From: Spirogloea muscicola
Taxonomy: Eukaryota > Streptophyta > Zygnematophyceae > Spirogloeales > Spirogloeaceae
NCBI GenBank assembly: GCA_009602725.1
Contig: WELB01000118.1
Location: 245,803-283,102 of the forward strand
Direction of reading: 5' to 3'
Length of the DNA: 37,300 bases
Part shown: positions 1 through 9,220 of the stretch, one piece after another
Layout of the letters: each line of letters starts with the position of its first letter
How positions within the stretch are numbered: the stretch's first letter is position 1
Translations under genes and position numbers: made by a program
The notes under the pieces: model-generated
Databases searched by the model: none
The model's input: only the letters and a program-made list of their open reading frames with translations
What the model was told of the DNA's origin: nothing

Positions 1-983
1 GCGGCGGCCCGGCGGCGGTGGCGGCCTGGCGCTGGCGGCCCGGCTGCCGCGCCGAATGGCGGGAGGTCCAGGACCCGGCCTCCGGCAAGGTCCGCCGTCT
101 GGCCGCAGCCGTCTAGAGCCATCAACGAAGCACCTTATGCCGTCTCCCGGCTCGCCGTCGCCCGGCCCGGCTCCCGCGCCCGCTCTTAAACCCCGCGGCT
201 CCCCGTCTGGCGGCAGCCATACTACTGGAACACCGCCACCGACGAGACGAGCTGGACGACGCCGCCGCCGCCGCCGGCTGCCAAGGCCGCCGCCGCCTCC
301 TCCGGGCCAGAGGTGCGCTGCTAGGCAGGTTCCCTTCGTCGCATTTTGTCGCGCGCAAGCCCCTTTCATTGTAGGGACTTGTTGGAGACTACCCACCTCA
401 GTACACAGCAGCTCACGGAGCGCAAACTGTGCATGCATGCGCAGCCTGAGAACGAGGAGATGTTCGATGCGCTGCTGCGGGCGGAGAAGGCCCGCTTTGG
501 CGACGTCGCCGACAAGTACAGGTGCTGCCTCGGCTGCCGGACCCACAACACCGTGCCACCCACCGAGGCACAGGCTGCGCTGCCGACAACCTCTGCCGTG
601 GCCCGCCGCTCCTCTAATTTCGTCGCATGGTGCTCGTGGCGCAGGCCGTACTGCTTTGAGGATCGCTTCTTCGCATACCTGGCAGGCAGGATCGAGAGTG
701 AGAAAGTGCGGGAATCCAGGTAGCTACCTTCCGTGATCTTAGCATCATTCCAATGGTGATCTTGGCCGGAAGGCATACAGATCTTGCTCTGACAGGCGCC
801 TCTATGCTTGGTTGTTTTCCTCTCCCGGGCTGCCATCTCCTTTTTCCCGGTGACATCTGTTCGTTCTTCTGCTGACTGGCACTGCTAACACTATCTTTGA
901 CTACTTTGCATTGCAGGCAGGAGGTGGAACGTCTGCGGGCGCGCCTGGCAAACCCCCTCCTAAAAAATCCACCCCCATACTAA
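1..983 (+). CDS. WW-domain protein, 5' end outside the window
   Basis: Partial gene; the reading frame is open to the left edge, so the start lies upstream. Proposed exons: 1-89, 217-312, 409-521, 917-983 (TAA). Exons 1 and 2 join to give a complete WW domain: EWREVQDPASGK from exon 1, then PYYWNTATDETSW from exon 2, with both signature Trp residues, the Tyr-Tyr pair and the Thr-Ser-Trp end. A short Pro run and an Ala-rich linker follow. Exons 3 and 4 encode a charged, probably coiled-coil segment (ENEEMFDALLRAEKARFGD, then QEVERLRARL), and the protein ends NPPPY. WW domains bind proline-rich ligands; the partner and process cannot be told. All junctions are GT-AG and keep phase. It is convergent with the ATPase gene. 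The WW domain is secure; the splice model of exons 3 and 4 is good; which WW family it belongs to is unknown. Confidence 0.75.
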
Positions 984-1402
984 GTACCGGGACATTTTGA
1001 CCTATCACAGCTACACCTGTGCAGCTTGCTTGTAGCTCTTCTCTGAGAAGACGTTGGTGTACTACCTGGAAACCTACAACAGTTGGCTGGCTTGCACTTC
1101 AATACCATTGCTCTCTGATCCAATGCAGTGCAAGGGCTGGTTAAGGATTAAAGATCGACCAGTAAACTTGCTACAGGTAAGGCTTTGCACCTCGTGCCTG
1201 CATCAGCCTCAGGGTCTGCTGACTATGAGGAATCATCAAGCAGTACTCAAGAGTTGTCGTTGGCAAATGGGGACTGTGAAATGTAATTCAGTAAGTGAGT
1301 GAAGCTGCCCAAACGAGCACAAAATGAGGTGTGAGGAAGCTAGATTGTGAAAGCTGGTAAGAGCAACTTAAGTTGCTCAATAAACTAAAGAGCCATGCTG
1401 TG
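984..1402. other. Intergenic space between two convergent genes
   Basis: The WW gene ends at 983 (+) and the copper ATPase gene ends at 1403 (-), so this stretch should hold both 3' UTRs. I see no coding exon, RNA gene or repeat in it. The short open frames here have no recognisable motif. Confidence 0.6.
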
Positions 1403-4400
1403 TCAGCTAACAAGCGAGGCAGTTTTTCTATGAGGGCCCTCCATCTGCCTAGTGGAATCAGCTGATGATAAAGGTAGAGCATCTGAGTGCAATCGTAAGA
1501 GTAAAGAGTTTGAAACAACTGCAATGGAGCTGAAGGCCATCATACTTCCTGCACAACACTCATGCAGATCTTACGATTTTAGTACAAGTAGTGCAAAAAC
1601 TGGTACACAACGAAGCAGAAGGCCTAAGTCAAGCACCTATCAAGGAGAGTTGCGATGAGCTCCTTTGCAGAATTGCAGCACCATTTACAGGGTTGGCAAA
1701 AGCGAGGCTAAGTTTTATGATTAAATTGCTGTAAGACAACTTGGCAAGTTCTCGCTAGTCAGATTGCTGTGATTGCCAGTCCTTGCAACCAGATTAGACA
1801 GAGACTCGGGCTAGACTAGAGTGGCAAGTGCAAGCAATGCCGGCTTATCCAGTGCACTGACCTGCCTCGGCCGGGCTCAGGGCAGTATTGAATGCAGGCA
1901 AGAGGGCCCCAGCTGCCAGGGGAACAGCTACGGTGTTGTAGGCAACTGCCCAGATCAGATTTTGTAGGATCTTTTGGAATGTTTGCTGTGCCAATTCCAT
2001 CGCCTCCACCAACTGCAAGCCAATCATTGCTCCCCATAACTCCAAAAAGCAGTGAGGTCTCCATGTTGCACACGGCCATCTTACTTGGACAAAGCGAAGC
2101 ATTGAAACAACTATGATGAGGAGCTGGGACCCTGTAGTTACAGTCCAAAGCAAAAAGCATGCACACTGCCTAGAGCAATGAGAAGGCTACCTGATACAGG
2201 CGATTGCCCAGGAGGATGACAGAGGCTGCATCAGCTGCAGCATCTGATGCACCTCCCTGCCGCATGGCTACTCCCACATCCGCTACCGCAAGTGCAGGGG
2301 CATCGTTGACACCATCGCCGACCTGCAATATCCATGGACATGGCTCCGTCAATGAACTGCTGTAATACCTCAGCAACAATTCTGTGGCGTCAACTGCCCC
2401 ACACGGTGGGTATGGTGTTGACTTTGATGATAGCAAGCCTATTAAGGTGGCCCACCTGAGCCAGCCCCTACTGACATATAGTGGCTCGGATGAAGACTCA
2501 CCATGGCAACACAAGCTCCAGCTTCCTGGAGTCTTTGAACTTCCTCCGCTTTCCTCTGGGGGGTCACATTCACTAGTACGTCTTCTGCTGCTACTCCAAC
2601 CTCTGAGGCGACCGCTTGTACAGCATTCAGGTTGTCCCCCGACATGATAAGCACACGCTTGCCCATGGCGTGCAGCCTGCATGGCATGGGCATACACAGC
2701 AAAGTGTTAGTGAAATTGCATATCTCTATGCATAGAAGGAGGAGAATCTGAGCAGGCCATTCAGTCGAAATAGTGGTCTCCTCTCTGTAAATGTAAATAT
2801 GCAAGCTATGATTCCTCTCACCTGTCCACTGTCCGCCTGGCATCAGTTCGTACGCAGTCGACGAGGCTGATGGCTCCCACCACCCCCCGGCCTTCGACTC
2901 CCACAAAAACGATGGTACATGAAGTGCCCTCAGGCTGAGTCCCCTGAGAGAGCAGTCTGTTGACGAGAGCAAACTCCAAATCTGCTGCTGCCTTGCTGGA
3001 GGCTGATGCCTGGCCCTGGAGTTGGCCTGCGGCTCTTCGGTTCACATAATCGAAGCAACCCACATAAACAGTCCCAACATCCGGCAGGGATGCTGCGGCG
3101 CCCTGCCCGGGCTCCGTGATTGCTCCTCGGATGGGCAACGGGCCGAGCCCGCGCTCTGAAGCCCCATTGACAATGGCAGTGGCAAGCGGATGCCTGGTCC
3201 CCGCTTCCACAGCTGCTGCCAATTGCAGAATGGCGAGTTCTGCTGATGTCGCGGATTCTAACACGAAGCCAGCGAGCTCTCCCACAGAGGCGATGTTTGC
3301 GATACTTGGGTGCCCTTCCGTTAACGTTCCCGTCTGAGTGCACAATGCCAAGCATTGATCAGCAGTAAATTGGGCATCTTGCCATCCATTGGAGTAACAA
3401 GCTTGGAGTTGCAGTCAGGCTTCACAGTATGGAGCACCTGTACATGTGTGTGCTTTCTTGAAGTTTCTAATTTGCTTTCTTATATCAAGACCAAAGTAAG
3501 TCACTTGCCTTGTCAAGCACGACGGTATCCACACTCGCGAGTTTCTCCAGGGCATCGCCGCCCCTCAGAAGGAGCCCCCTGCCGGCCCCCAGGGAGGTGC
3601 CAACCAAGACGGCGGTGGGAGTGGCCAGCCCCAGAGCGCAAGGGCAAGCCACGACCTGGACAACACCGTGATGCAGCAGACTTGACTTTCAGTATTCCAT
3701 CTCTGCCATAGAAACCTTGACAATTGAAGCTCCAAAATGGCTGCAGAACTGGTGCCGCAACTGGATACCAGGACATCAATGGCCAGCTTGAGACTTAGAA
3801 GCAGTGCGCTTCCGCTCTCCCCAGCAGCATCATTGAGCAGCACATCAGGGAACAGGCGTGTGCCCAGGTAGTACCTGCAATCTTTACATTACGATGGTCA
3901 TGGAGCTCTGTCTAATATGAACTTGATGTAAGTCCCTGTTCCTTACGCATCAGGAGCACCAAATGCATCGGAACATCTAGCCTCTCAAATCATACAAGTA
4001 AGTGGCAGCAGATTGAAAGTCCAGAGTGGCTACCAGAATGTGAATGTGCTTGCAGAGAGGCCAAGGATTGCGTAAGCAAAGGGACCGGCAATCTTGTCGG
4101 CCAGCCGCTGGACCGGAGCTTCTCGCCCCTGCGACTCTTCCACCTGTTTGCCGTCCTGCTGTGTCAGTCGGCTCCTTGACAGTCAAGCTTGAACTAGTGA
4201 CTGAACCCAAACAATGACTAAGTATCTGTGACTTTGATCTGCCACAGTCATGTACCCCACAAGAGCAGGGCTTTGCTGAGAGACCAGTATGGGTTTGCAG
4301 GCTTGAAGTGATCGATTCTCACCATCCGAGCAATGCCTGACACTGCACACTTCGCACCAGTGGCAGTGGCCTTCACCCGGATGGCGCCCTCCCAATTCAC

Positions 4401-6423
4401 AGTTCCCGAGAGAACCTTCATCCCCTTCTCCTTGGGTACTGGCATGGCTTCGCCCGTGAACATGCTCTCATCGACGGCGCTCCGCCCAAGCACAACGACT
4501 CCGTCCACAGGTATGGTGTCGCCAGGGAGAACCAGGACACAGTCCCCTTGGCGCACTTGCTCAATGGGCATGACGAGAGCCGATGATGGAGAGAGAAGCT
4601 CCGAGCTGTCGGGCCTCTTCCCAGCGCCATCTTCCACGGACCCCGCATCATCAACCAGCATGCGGCACGTGGCAGGCAGAAGCGACTGCCACAGGGACAA
4701 AGTTAGCATCACCTCAGCATTCGAAGAACTTCTTGAACAACTTGTCAAGGCATCTAGACTCCAGCTTAGATGACAGGCCAGCCTTCAGCTGCTTCAGTTG
4801 ATAGCTTGGCATGTGCAATCACTCACAAGGAGGGCTTGGAGGTCGCTGGCTGCCTCAGCCCGAGCCTGAGCTTCGAGGGACCGCCCCAGGAGCACAACGG
4901 CCAGCAGCATGGTCGGCTCCTCAAAGAAGGAGGCGCCCCATTCAAGGGAAGGAATGAGAAGTGACACAAACGACGTGGCGAAAGCAGCGCACGCGCCAAG
5001 GCCGACGAGAGTATTCATTCCCGGGGCATTCTTTGCCAAGGCATTGAAGCCGTCAATAACCAGGCCTGCACGTCTGCTCTCTGCATGTCAAAGAGTATTT
5101 GCTGCAACCTATGCAGCAGCCAAGTAATTTTCCTCTGGACTGCAATATGCAGGTCATGACGAAGCTACGATTTTGGCACAGCACAAGGGTGTTTTGATAC
5201 CCCCTCCTCAATGGTTGCTTGGAAGCCTGGAGATTACATGCAGTAGTACCTATCTGCCAAACTGCTAACTCCCAAACTGCTGCAATGGCAGATAACCAAT
5301 GAGTGTTGCAAGACTGCAAACCTCTGGCAGGGCCGAGCAAAGCTGCCAGGGATATTGTGCACTTGACCCAGGGCTCGTCCAGGGCCACAAACAATGGCCC
5401 GTGGGCAATCTGGTGCCAGCCCAGGGCGTGGAAGGTGTGGCCCAGGTGAGACCCGCAGCAGACTGCGGCCAGCACGACGGCTCCTGCCACCTGTATGCGG
5501 CTGCCCGCCAATGTAGCAATCTTCCTCTCCGCCACCTTCTGCCTGTGCGTGGCCGCTGCGAGAAGCATGAGGACATAAGAAAGTAAGAAATGGGGACTTC
5601 AAGCCAGCCCCTTAAGCATTCAAAATTCCAACAAGAGCTACTTCTGAGGCACAAGAATCATGTACTGTGTCTGAGCACGTGTACTACAGGGTGGTGCAAG
5701 ACACACGGTAGTAAGGAACATCCAACAAAACATAACTGGAACGTGGTTTGTTGACGTGCTGTCAGCCAATAGGAAGTGCCTTAGTGGCCTTAGCTGCATA
5801 CCCGAGAGCTCGCCTTCAGCCAGCCCCCTTCTGACACGGGAAGAAAAGCCCCGCTCCGTCAGGAGCGCCGCAAGCTCTTCACCTCCGTCGTTTGCCACTG
5901 GAGCGGCGGTTCTCAATCTGACGGCGGCCGTCTCTGTCAGGAGGTTTACGCTGGCAGACGTCACGAGGGGGTGGCTGCTGAGGATGCTCCTCACTGCTCC
6001 GGCGCAGCCACCGCACATCATCCCTTGCACGTCCATTAGCACGACGGCCTCCTCTGACGGCGCTGATGCTGCCACCCCTGCAGCCTCGGCCGCTAGATGG
6101 CTTCCCAAAGCAGCAGCTTCTGTTTTGCAAGTGACTTGCTGTATTCCTGTGGAAGCGCGCACCCTGAGCTGGCGTCGCGCTGCACCATTGGAGCCTCTGC
6201 CGCATGACCACTGAGACCTGAGCAGTGCGTCCTGGACACCTCGTCTCACAAATGGCAGCTGAATCGGCAGGTTATACCGGCGGTGGCCGACAGAGAGCGG
6301 CGCGGTCGGCAGCCGGAGCGCAGTCGACGGCAAGCGTGTGGGCGGCAGGACAGCAGCTGCCGCCCCAGCCGCCATGGCCGCGCCGTCCACGGCGGCAGAG
6401 GGCCGGAGCTGCCGCCGCCGCAA
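1403..6423 (-). CDS. Copper-transporting P1B-type ATPase, PAA1/PAA2 class
   Basis: Cu+ pump. Related plant proteins PAA1/HMA6 and PAA2/HMA8 supply copper to plastid stroma and thylakoid lumen. Exons on the minus strand: 6423-5802, 5555-5322, 5065-4827, 4685-4323, 4143-4034, 3874-3769, 3655-3509, 3333-2822, 2676-2502, 2322-2191, 2012-1862, 1548-1403. All phases close, giving about 978 aa (PAA2 is near 880, PAA1 near 950). Landmarks: basic/Ala-rich N-terminus that could be a transit peptide; heavy-metal domain GMMCGGC at 134-140; actuator TGE at 442-444; CPC at 562-564; phosphorylation D606 in DKTGT; HP at 655-656; GDGVNDAP from 838. Two later helices carry AYNTVAVP and MMAFSS, the YN...P and MxxSS copper signatures. 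The start could be M1 (6423) or M17 (6375). One intron (3508-3334) has a GC donor. PAA1 versus PAA2 is undecided, so no symbol is given. Confidence 0.93.
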
Positions 6424-6900
6424 GCAACGCTCGAGTCGCCGCTTGGCTGACGGGGTCCGCCGAGCCTATACAAGGCCAGCGCCCTGCGGCCAGGGGCCGA
6501 GAGCGTACTCCGCGCGGCGCGTTTCTCGCCGCATTCTGCGGCGGTGGCGGCTGCGGAAGCGGCGGCGGCGGCGGCGGCGGCTGTGGCCGCGCGGCGGCGG
6601 CGGCGGCGAGGTGGCTTTTGCGGCGGATAGCCTGGCCCGCTCGCGAGCCGCTTGTCGGATGCCACGTGGCGGCGACTGAGCGGGCGTCGGAATGAAGGCT
6701 CGCCCGTTTCAGCCGTCGATCGGCCCAATCGTCGGGCGGTGGGGATCCAGGGGCCGCTATGCCACGCTGCGCCAGCCGGGCGGTGGAAAAGGGAATTCCA
6801 CTGGAAATCTTGACGTCAGTACCACTCCGGCGGAGACCTGAATTTGCATCCAAAGCCACTTTCTCCATAGGCGGCAGAAGCTCATCCCCATAGGGGGGAA
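6424..6900. promoter_or_regulatory. GC-rich region upstream of the copper ATPase, with a CGG run
   Basis: This stretch lies just 5' of the minus-strand ATPase gene and probably holds its promoter and 5' UTR. It is very GC-rich and contains a CGG/GGC trinucleotide run at about 6539-6612. Long open frames exist on both strands here, but they are low-complexity Ala/Arg/Pro/Gly and I treat them as composition artefacts. No specific motif such as a TATA box or copper-response GTAC cluster was recognised. Confidence 0.4.
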
Positions 6901-7085
6901 ATGCGCGGCCGAATTGACTGGTAGCTGGGAGAAGCCAGCCCAAAAGGAATGGACAAGGTCAAGAGGAGCCGAATGGCGCAGAAAGCAGAAAGCAGTAAGC
7001 AGGGGACTAAGTGCTAAGACGACAAGGACATACCCACGAGTGAGCACGGGAAGAAGACGTGGCACTCCCAATGAAAAAAATGGGG
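6901..7085 (-). repeat. Retrotransposon 3'-UTR-type module with GGCTGG/CCAGCC hairpin
   Basis: The plus strand reads GCGCGGCCGAATTGACTGG, then a GGCTGGGAGAAGCCAGCC hairpin, then GGAATGGACAAGGTC, then a segment ending GGGACTAAGTGCTAAGAC. The same block recurs at 21558-21660 and 36160-36270. On the minus strand its order (TTAGCACTTAG, CCATTCC, hairpin) resembles the region after the stop codon of family-A tails (TTAGCGCTT, CATTC, hairpin), so I read it as a 3'-UTR fragment in minus orientation. At 7028-7048 an inverted LTRGY-type ORF end is visible (minus strand). A GTGGCACTCCCAAT segment then abuts the next retrotransposon fragment. Confidence 0.6.
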
Positions 7086-7092
7086 GCAAGGC

Positions 7093-7788
7093 GTGCGTCA
7101 ATGCCAGTGTGGCGAGCGAGGGGCCGAGCCTGGCGAGCTGGCTGCTCACGTCCTGCGCTGTTCCCATGGCGGCGAGAGGACGGCGGCCCACGACCGCCTC
7201 CGGGACGCGATGCACGGCATCTTGGTGGAGGCTGGCTTCGCGGTGGCAGCGGAGCACTCCGGCGTCATGCCGCTCCAGGCCAGGGCCGACGGTCTCCACG
7301 CTCGTCGCGTCGACCTGGTGGCCACCCCACAGGCCGGCGGGCCACGTCTGCTTCTGGATGTGGTGACTACCGACGCATTTGACCGCTCCCACCCAGCCCA
7401 GTCTGCCACCAAGGCTGGGTATGCGGTCGCCTGCGCCGCTCGGGCAAAAGAGATCAAGTACGCCGACCATCCACCGGAAGACGAGTTCTTCCCGTTGGCA
7501 ATTGACATCCATGGGGCACTGGGCGCTCGGTGGCTTGAGCTACTTAACCAGCTCGCCCGCCACGCAATCGCCCGTCGCTTCCATGGTGAACCGGTAGACT
7601 TTCCTGCAGCCGGGTCGCTGGCGCAAGTGTATCGCATGCGCTTGGCCGTCTCGCTGCAGAGGTCCATGGCCCGTGCGCTGCACCTTCGTGCCAGACGAGC
7701 CCTCGCTGCTGCCTCTGGCTCTGTCCAGGGGACCCACTTCCAGGACCCTAGCCTCTCTGATTTGCGGCTGCTTAGCAGGGGTTACTGA
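7093..7788 (+). pseudogene. 5'-truncated non-LTR retrotransposon ORF, family A: zinc motif, RLE endonuclease, tail
   Basis: Open for 231 codons and ending TGA, but lacking the upstream reverse transcriptase, so it is a truncated insertion. Order: a C-x-C...H...C motif (CQCGERG, then AAHVLRCSH) with a following R..H; a PD-(D/E)xK-like core (RRVDLVATPQ, then LLLDVVTTDA, later a Lys-rich KEIKYAD); then FFPLAIDIHGALGARWLELL; then the tail RMRLAVSLQRSMARALHLRA ending SDLRLLSRGY. In R2-type and Dualen/RandI LINEs a CCHC knuckle and a restriction-like endonuclease lie C-terminal to the reverse transcriptase. Assignment to that broad group is by motif order only. The body has no stop, so it is either young or under recent constraint. 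No clear target-site duplication was seen. Confidence 0.75.
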
Positions 7789-7975
7789 GTGATTTGTAGC
7801 TGCTTTCTTTCTTTGTGTGCTTTGGTTTCTTAGCGCTTCCTCTGGCTTCCTCTGGCCCCCTTCTCGTTCTTTGTTTATTCTTTTTTGGGCTGGCTTGTCC
7901 AGCCCCTATCCTCAATGGGCGAGCCCTTCCTTTTCAACGGGGGCAAGGGCTGCGAAAAGCCAGCCCAAAAAAGAG
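7789..7975 (+). repeat. Family-A 3' UTR with hairpin module, plus a second hairpin in the opposite orientation
   Basis: After the TGA comes a pyrimidine-rich segment similar to those at 22066-22140 and 36833-36900, then GGGCTGGCTTGTCCAGCCCC and CAATGGGCGAGC. This is the plus-orientation hairpin module. From about 7940 the sequence switches to the reverse orientation (GGGCTGCGAAAAGCCAGCCC). The 3' boundary of the element is probably near the switch. Confidence 0.6.
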
Positions 7976-8611
7976 AAGAAGTGGCACTCCCAATGGGGGC
8001 AAGGGCTGCGAAAAGCCAGCCCAAAAAGAATTCACAAAGGTTCAGAGGGGCCTAAGAGCGGTGAGCAGCTACAAAGAAGAAGAAAGAGCTCGCCCATTGA
8101 GGAAGAGGGCCTGAGGATGCTATGGTAAAACAGGGGGAGGATGGATCACTCAGTAATGCCGACGAGTTCGTCCCCTTGGCGGTGGACGTGCACGGGGCTC
8201 TTGGGTCCCAGTGGCTTGACCTATTGGCTAGGCTTGCGCGGCGGACTGTGTCCCGCAGACGCGGCGAGCCAGCCGACTTCAACGCCGCGGGCTCGTGGGC
8301 TCAGGTATATCGGATGCGCCTCTCTGTATCCCTGCAGCGGTCCATGGCCCACGCTCTGCATCTGCGAGCTGGTCGTGCTCTTGCTGCGGGCTCTGGCTTT
8401 CGTCAGGGTGATAGCTTCCCGGCCGCTAGTCTGTCGGATCTAAGGCTCCTCACTCGTACTTATTGAGTGATCCATCCTCCCCCTGTTTTACCATTGCATC
8501 CTCAGGCCCCTTTGTAGCTGCTCACCGCTCTTAGGCCCCTCTGAACCTTTGTGAATTCTTTTTGGGCTGGCTTTTCGCAGCCCTTGCCCCCATTGGGAGT
8601 GCCACTTCTTT
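7976..8611. mobile_element. Fold-back element: ~150-bp inverted repeats around a LINE tail fragment
   Basis: The left arm, about 7976-8152, is the reverse complement of the right arm, about 8463-8611. I see about one mismatch, plus one roughly 30-bp insertion in the left arm near 8077-8107 that contains a GCTCGCCCATTGAGG module piece. The arms run from GTGGCACTCCCAATGGGGGC through the hairpin module to AAACAGGGGGAGGATGGATC. Between them is a family-A retrotransposon tail of about 310 bp. Such long, nearly perfect arms imply a recent event: an inverted-repeat transposition unit, a twin insertion or a palindromic duplication. Confidence 0.7.
8122..8466 (+). pseudogene. Family-A retrotransposon tail inside the fold-back element
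   Basis: An open frame of 114 codons. Residues 1-12 come from the left inverted repeat. From ADEFVPLAVDVHGALGSQWL onward it matches the 7093-7788 copy, including RMRLSVSLQRSMAHALHLRA and the end SDLRLLTRTY before TGA. The zinc motif and endonuclease core are missing, so it cannot encode an active protein. It differs from the upstream copy at many positions, so it is a separate lineage and not a local tandem duplicate. Confidence 0.7.
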
Positions 8612-8740
8612 CAGTAATTACGAGTGAGGGAAGACGTCGCCCAAGAGGGGCGGCAACGGAGGTGTTCCAATTTGCGGCACGGCGAGCCGGCTGACTTCGA
8701 CGCCGCTTGCTCGGCAGCGCCAGTGTGTATCACCCGGCCC
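8612..8740. repeat. Short retrotransposon tail scraps
   Basis: At 8612-8632 the minus strand shows an LTRNY-stop-like end. At about 8660-8735 the plus strand has a GEPADFDAA segment like the family-A tail (GEPVDF and GEPADF in the two previous copies), after which similarity stops. These scraps mark the boundary before the SET gene region. Confidence 0.45.
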
Positions 8741-9220
8741 GTGCTCTAGCTGGGGCTCCTTGGGGTTTCTCAAGTTCCAACGCAATGAGGTGGGACGCAA
8801 TCGCGACGCGGGCCGGGTCTGGCGTCGAGGAAGTTGACCGGCCGGCCAGATCCCGGGATGATTTTCGAAACCAGGCCAGCCCCGCGCACCCCTTCCGTGG
8901 AGGCGCCGGCAACTGTGCCCGCTTCCGTCGCCGCCGACGGCTGCCGCAGCAGTCCCTCCTCGCCGCCGCTGCAGCCGCCGCCGCCGCCTGCGACACGCCC
9001 GGCGACGCAGCGACGTTCGAGAAGGCGGAGGACCTCGATCGGCCACCGTCGACTCTTTGCAGCGCCGGCGCTCCAGGCGCCTGCTGGCCATTGCTGGCCT
9101 AATCTTCGTGCTCGCATTCGGGAGCGACGATGGGCCCCCGGCACTCCTGATCACAAGCCAGTCTCTTGGCGGCCTATAATGGCCCGAGACGGCCTGCTCT
9201 GCTGCGATAGTCCTCCGGCA

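Noticed and set aside
1816-2166. Stop codon at 1845-1847 as the end of the copper ATPase
   Set aside because: A donor at 1861-1860 joins in phase to 1548, which encodes MMAFSSIAVVSNSLLL, the expected last helix; ending at 1845 would lose it.
6225-6943. Long open frames on both strands around the CGG run
   Set aside because: Low-complexity Ala/Pro/Arg/Gly sequence caused by GC-rich trinucleotide repeats; the minus-strand frame from 6423 is real only where it continues into the heavy-metal domain.
6901-8700. A CRISPR array, because of repeated short palindromes
   Set aside because: Spacing is irregular, copies lie in both orientations, flanks are shared retrotransposon sequence, and the genome is eukaryotic.
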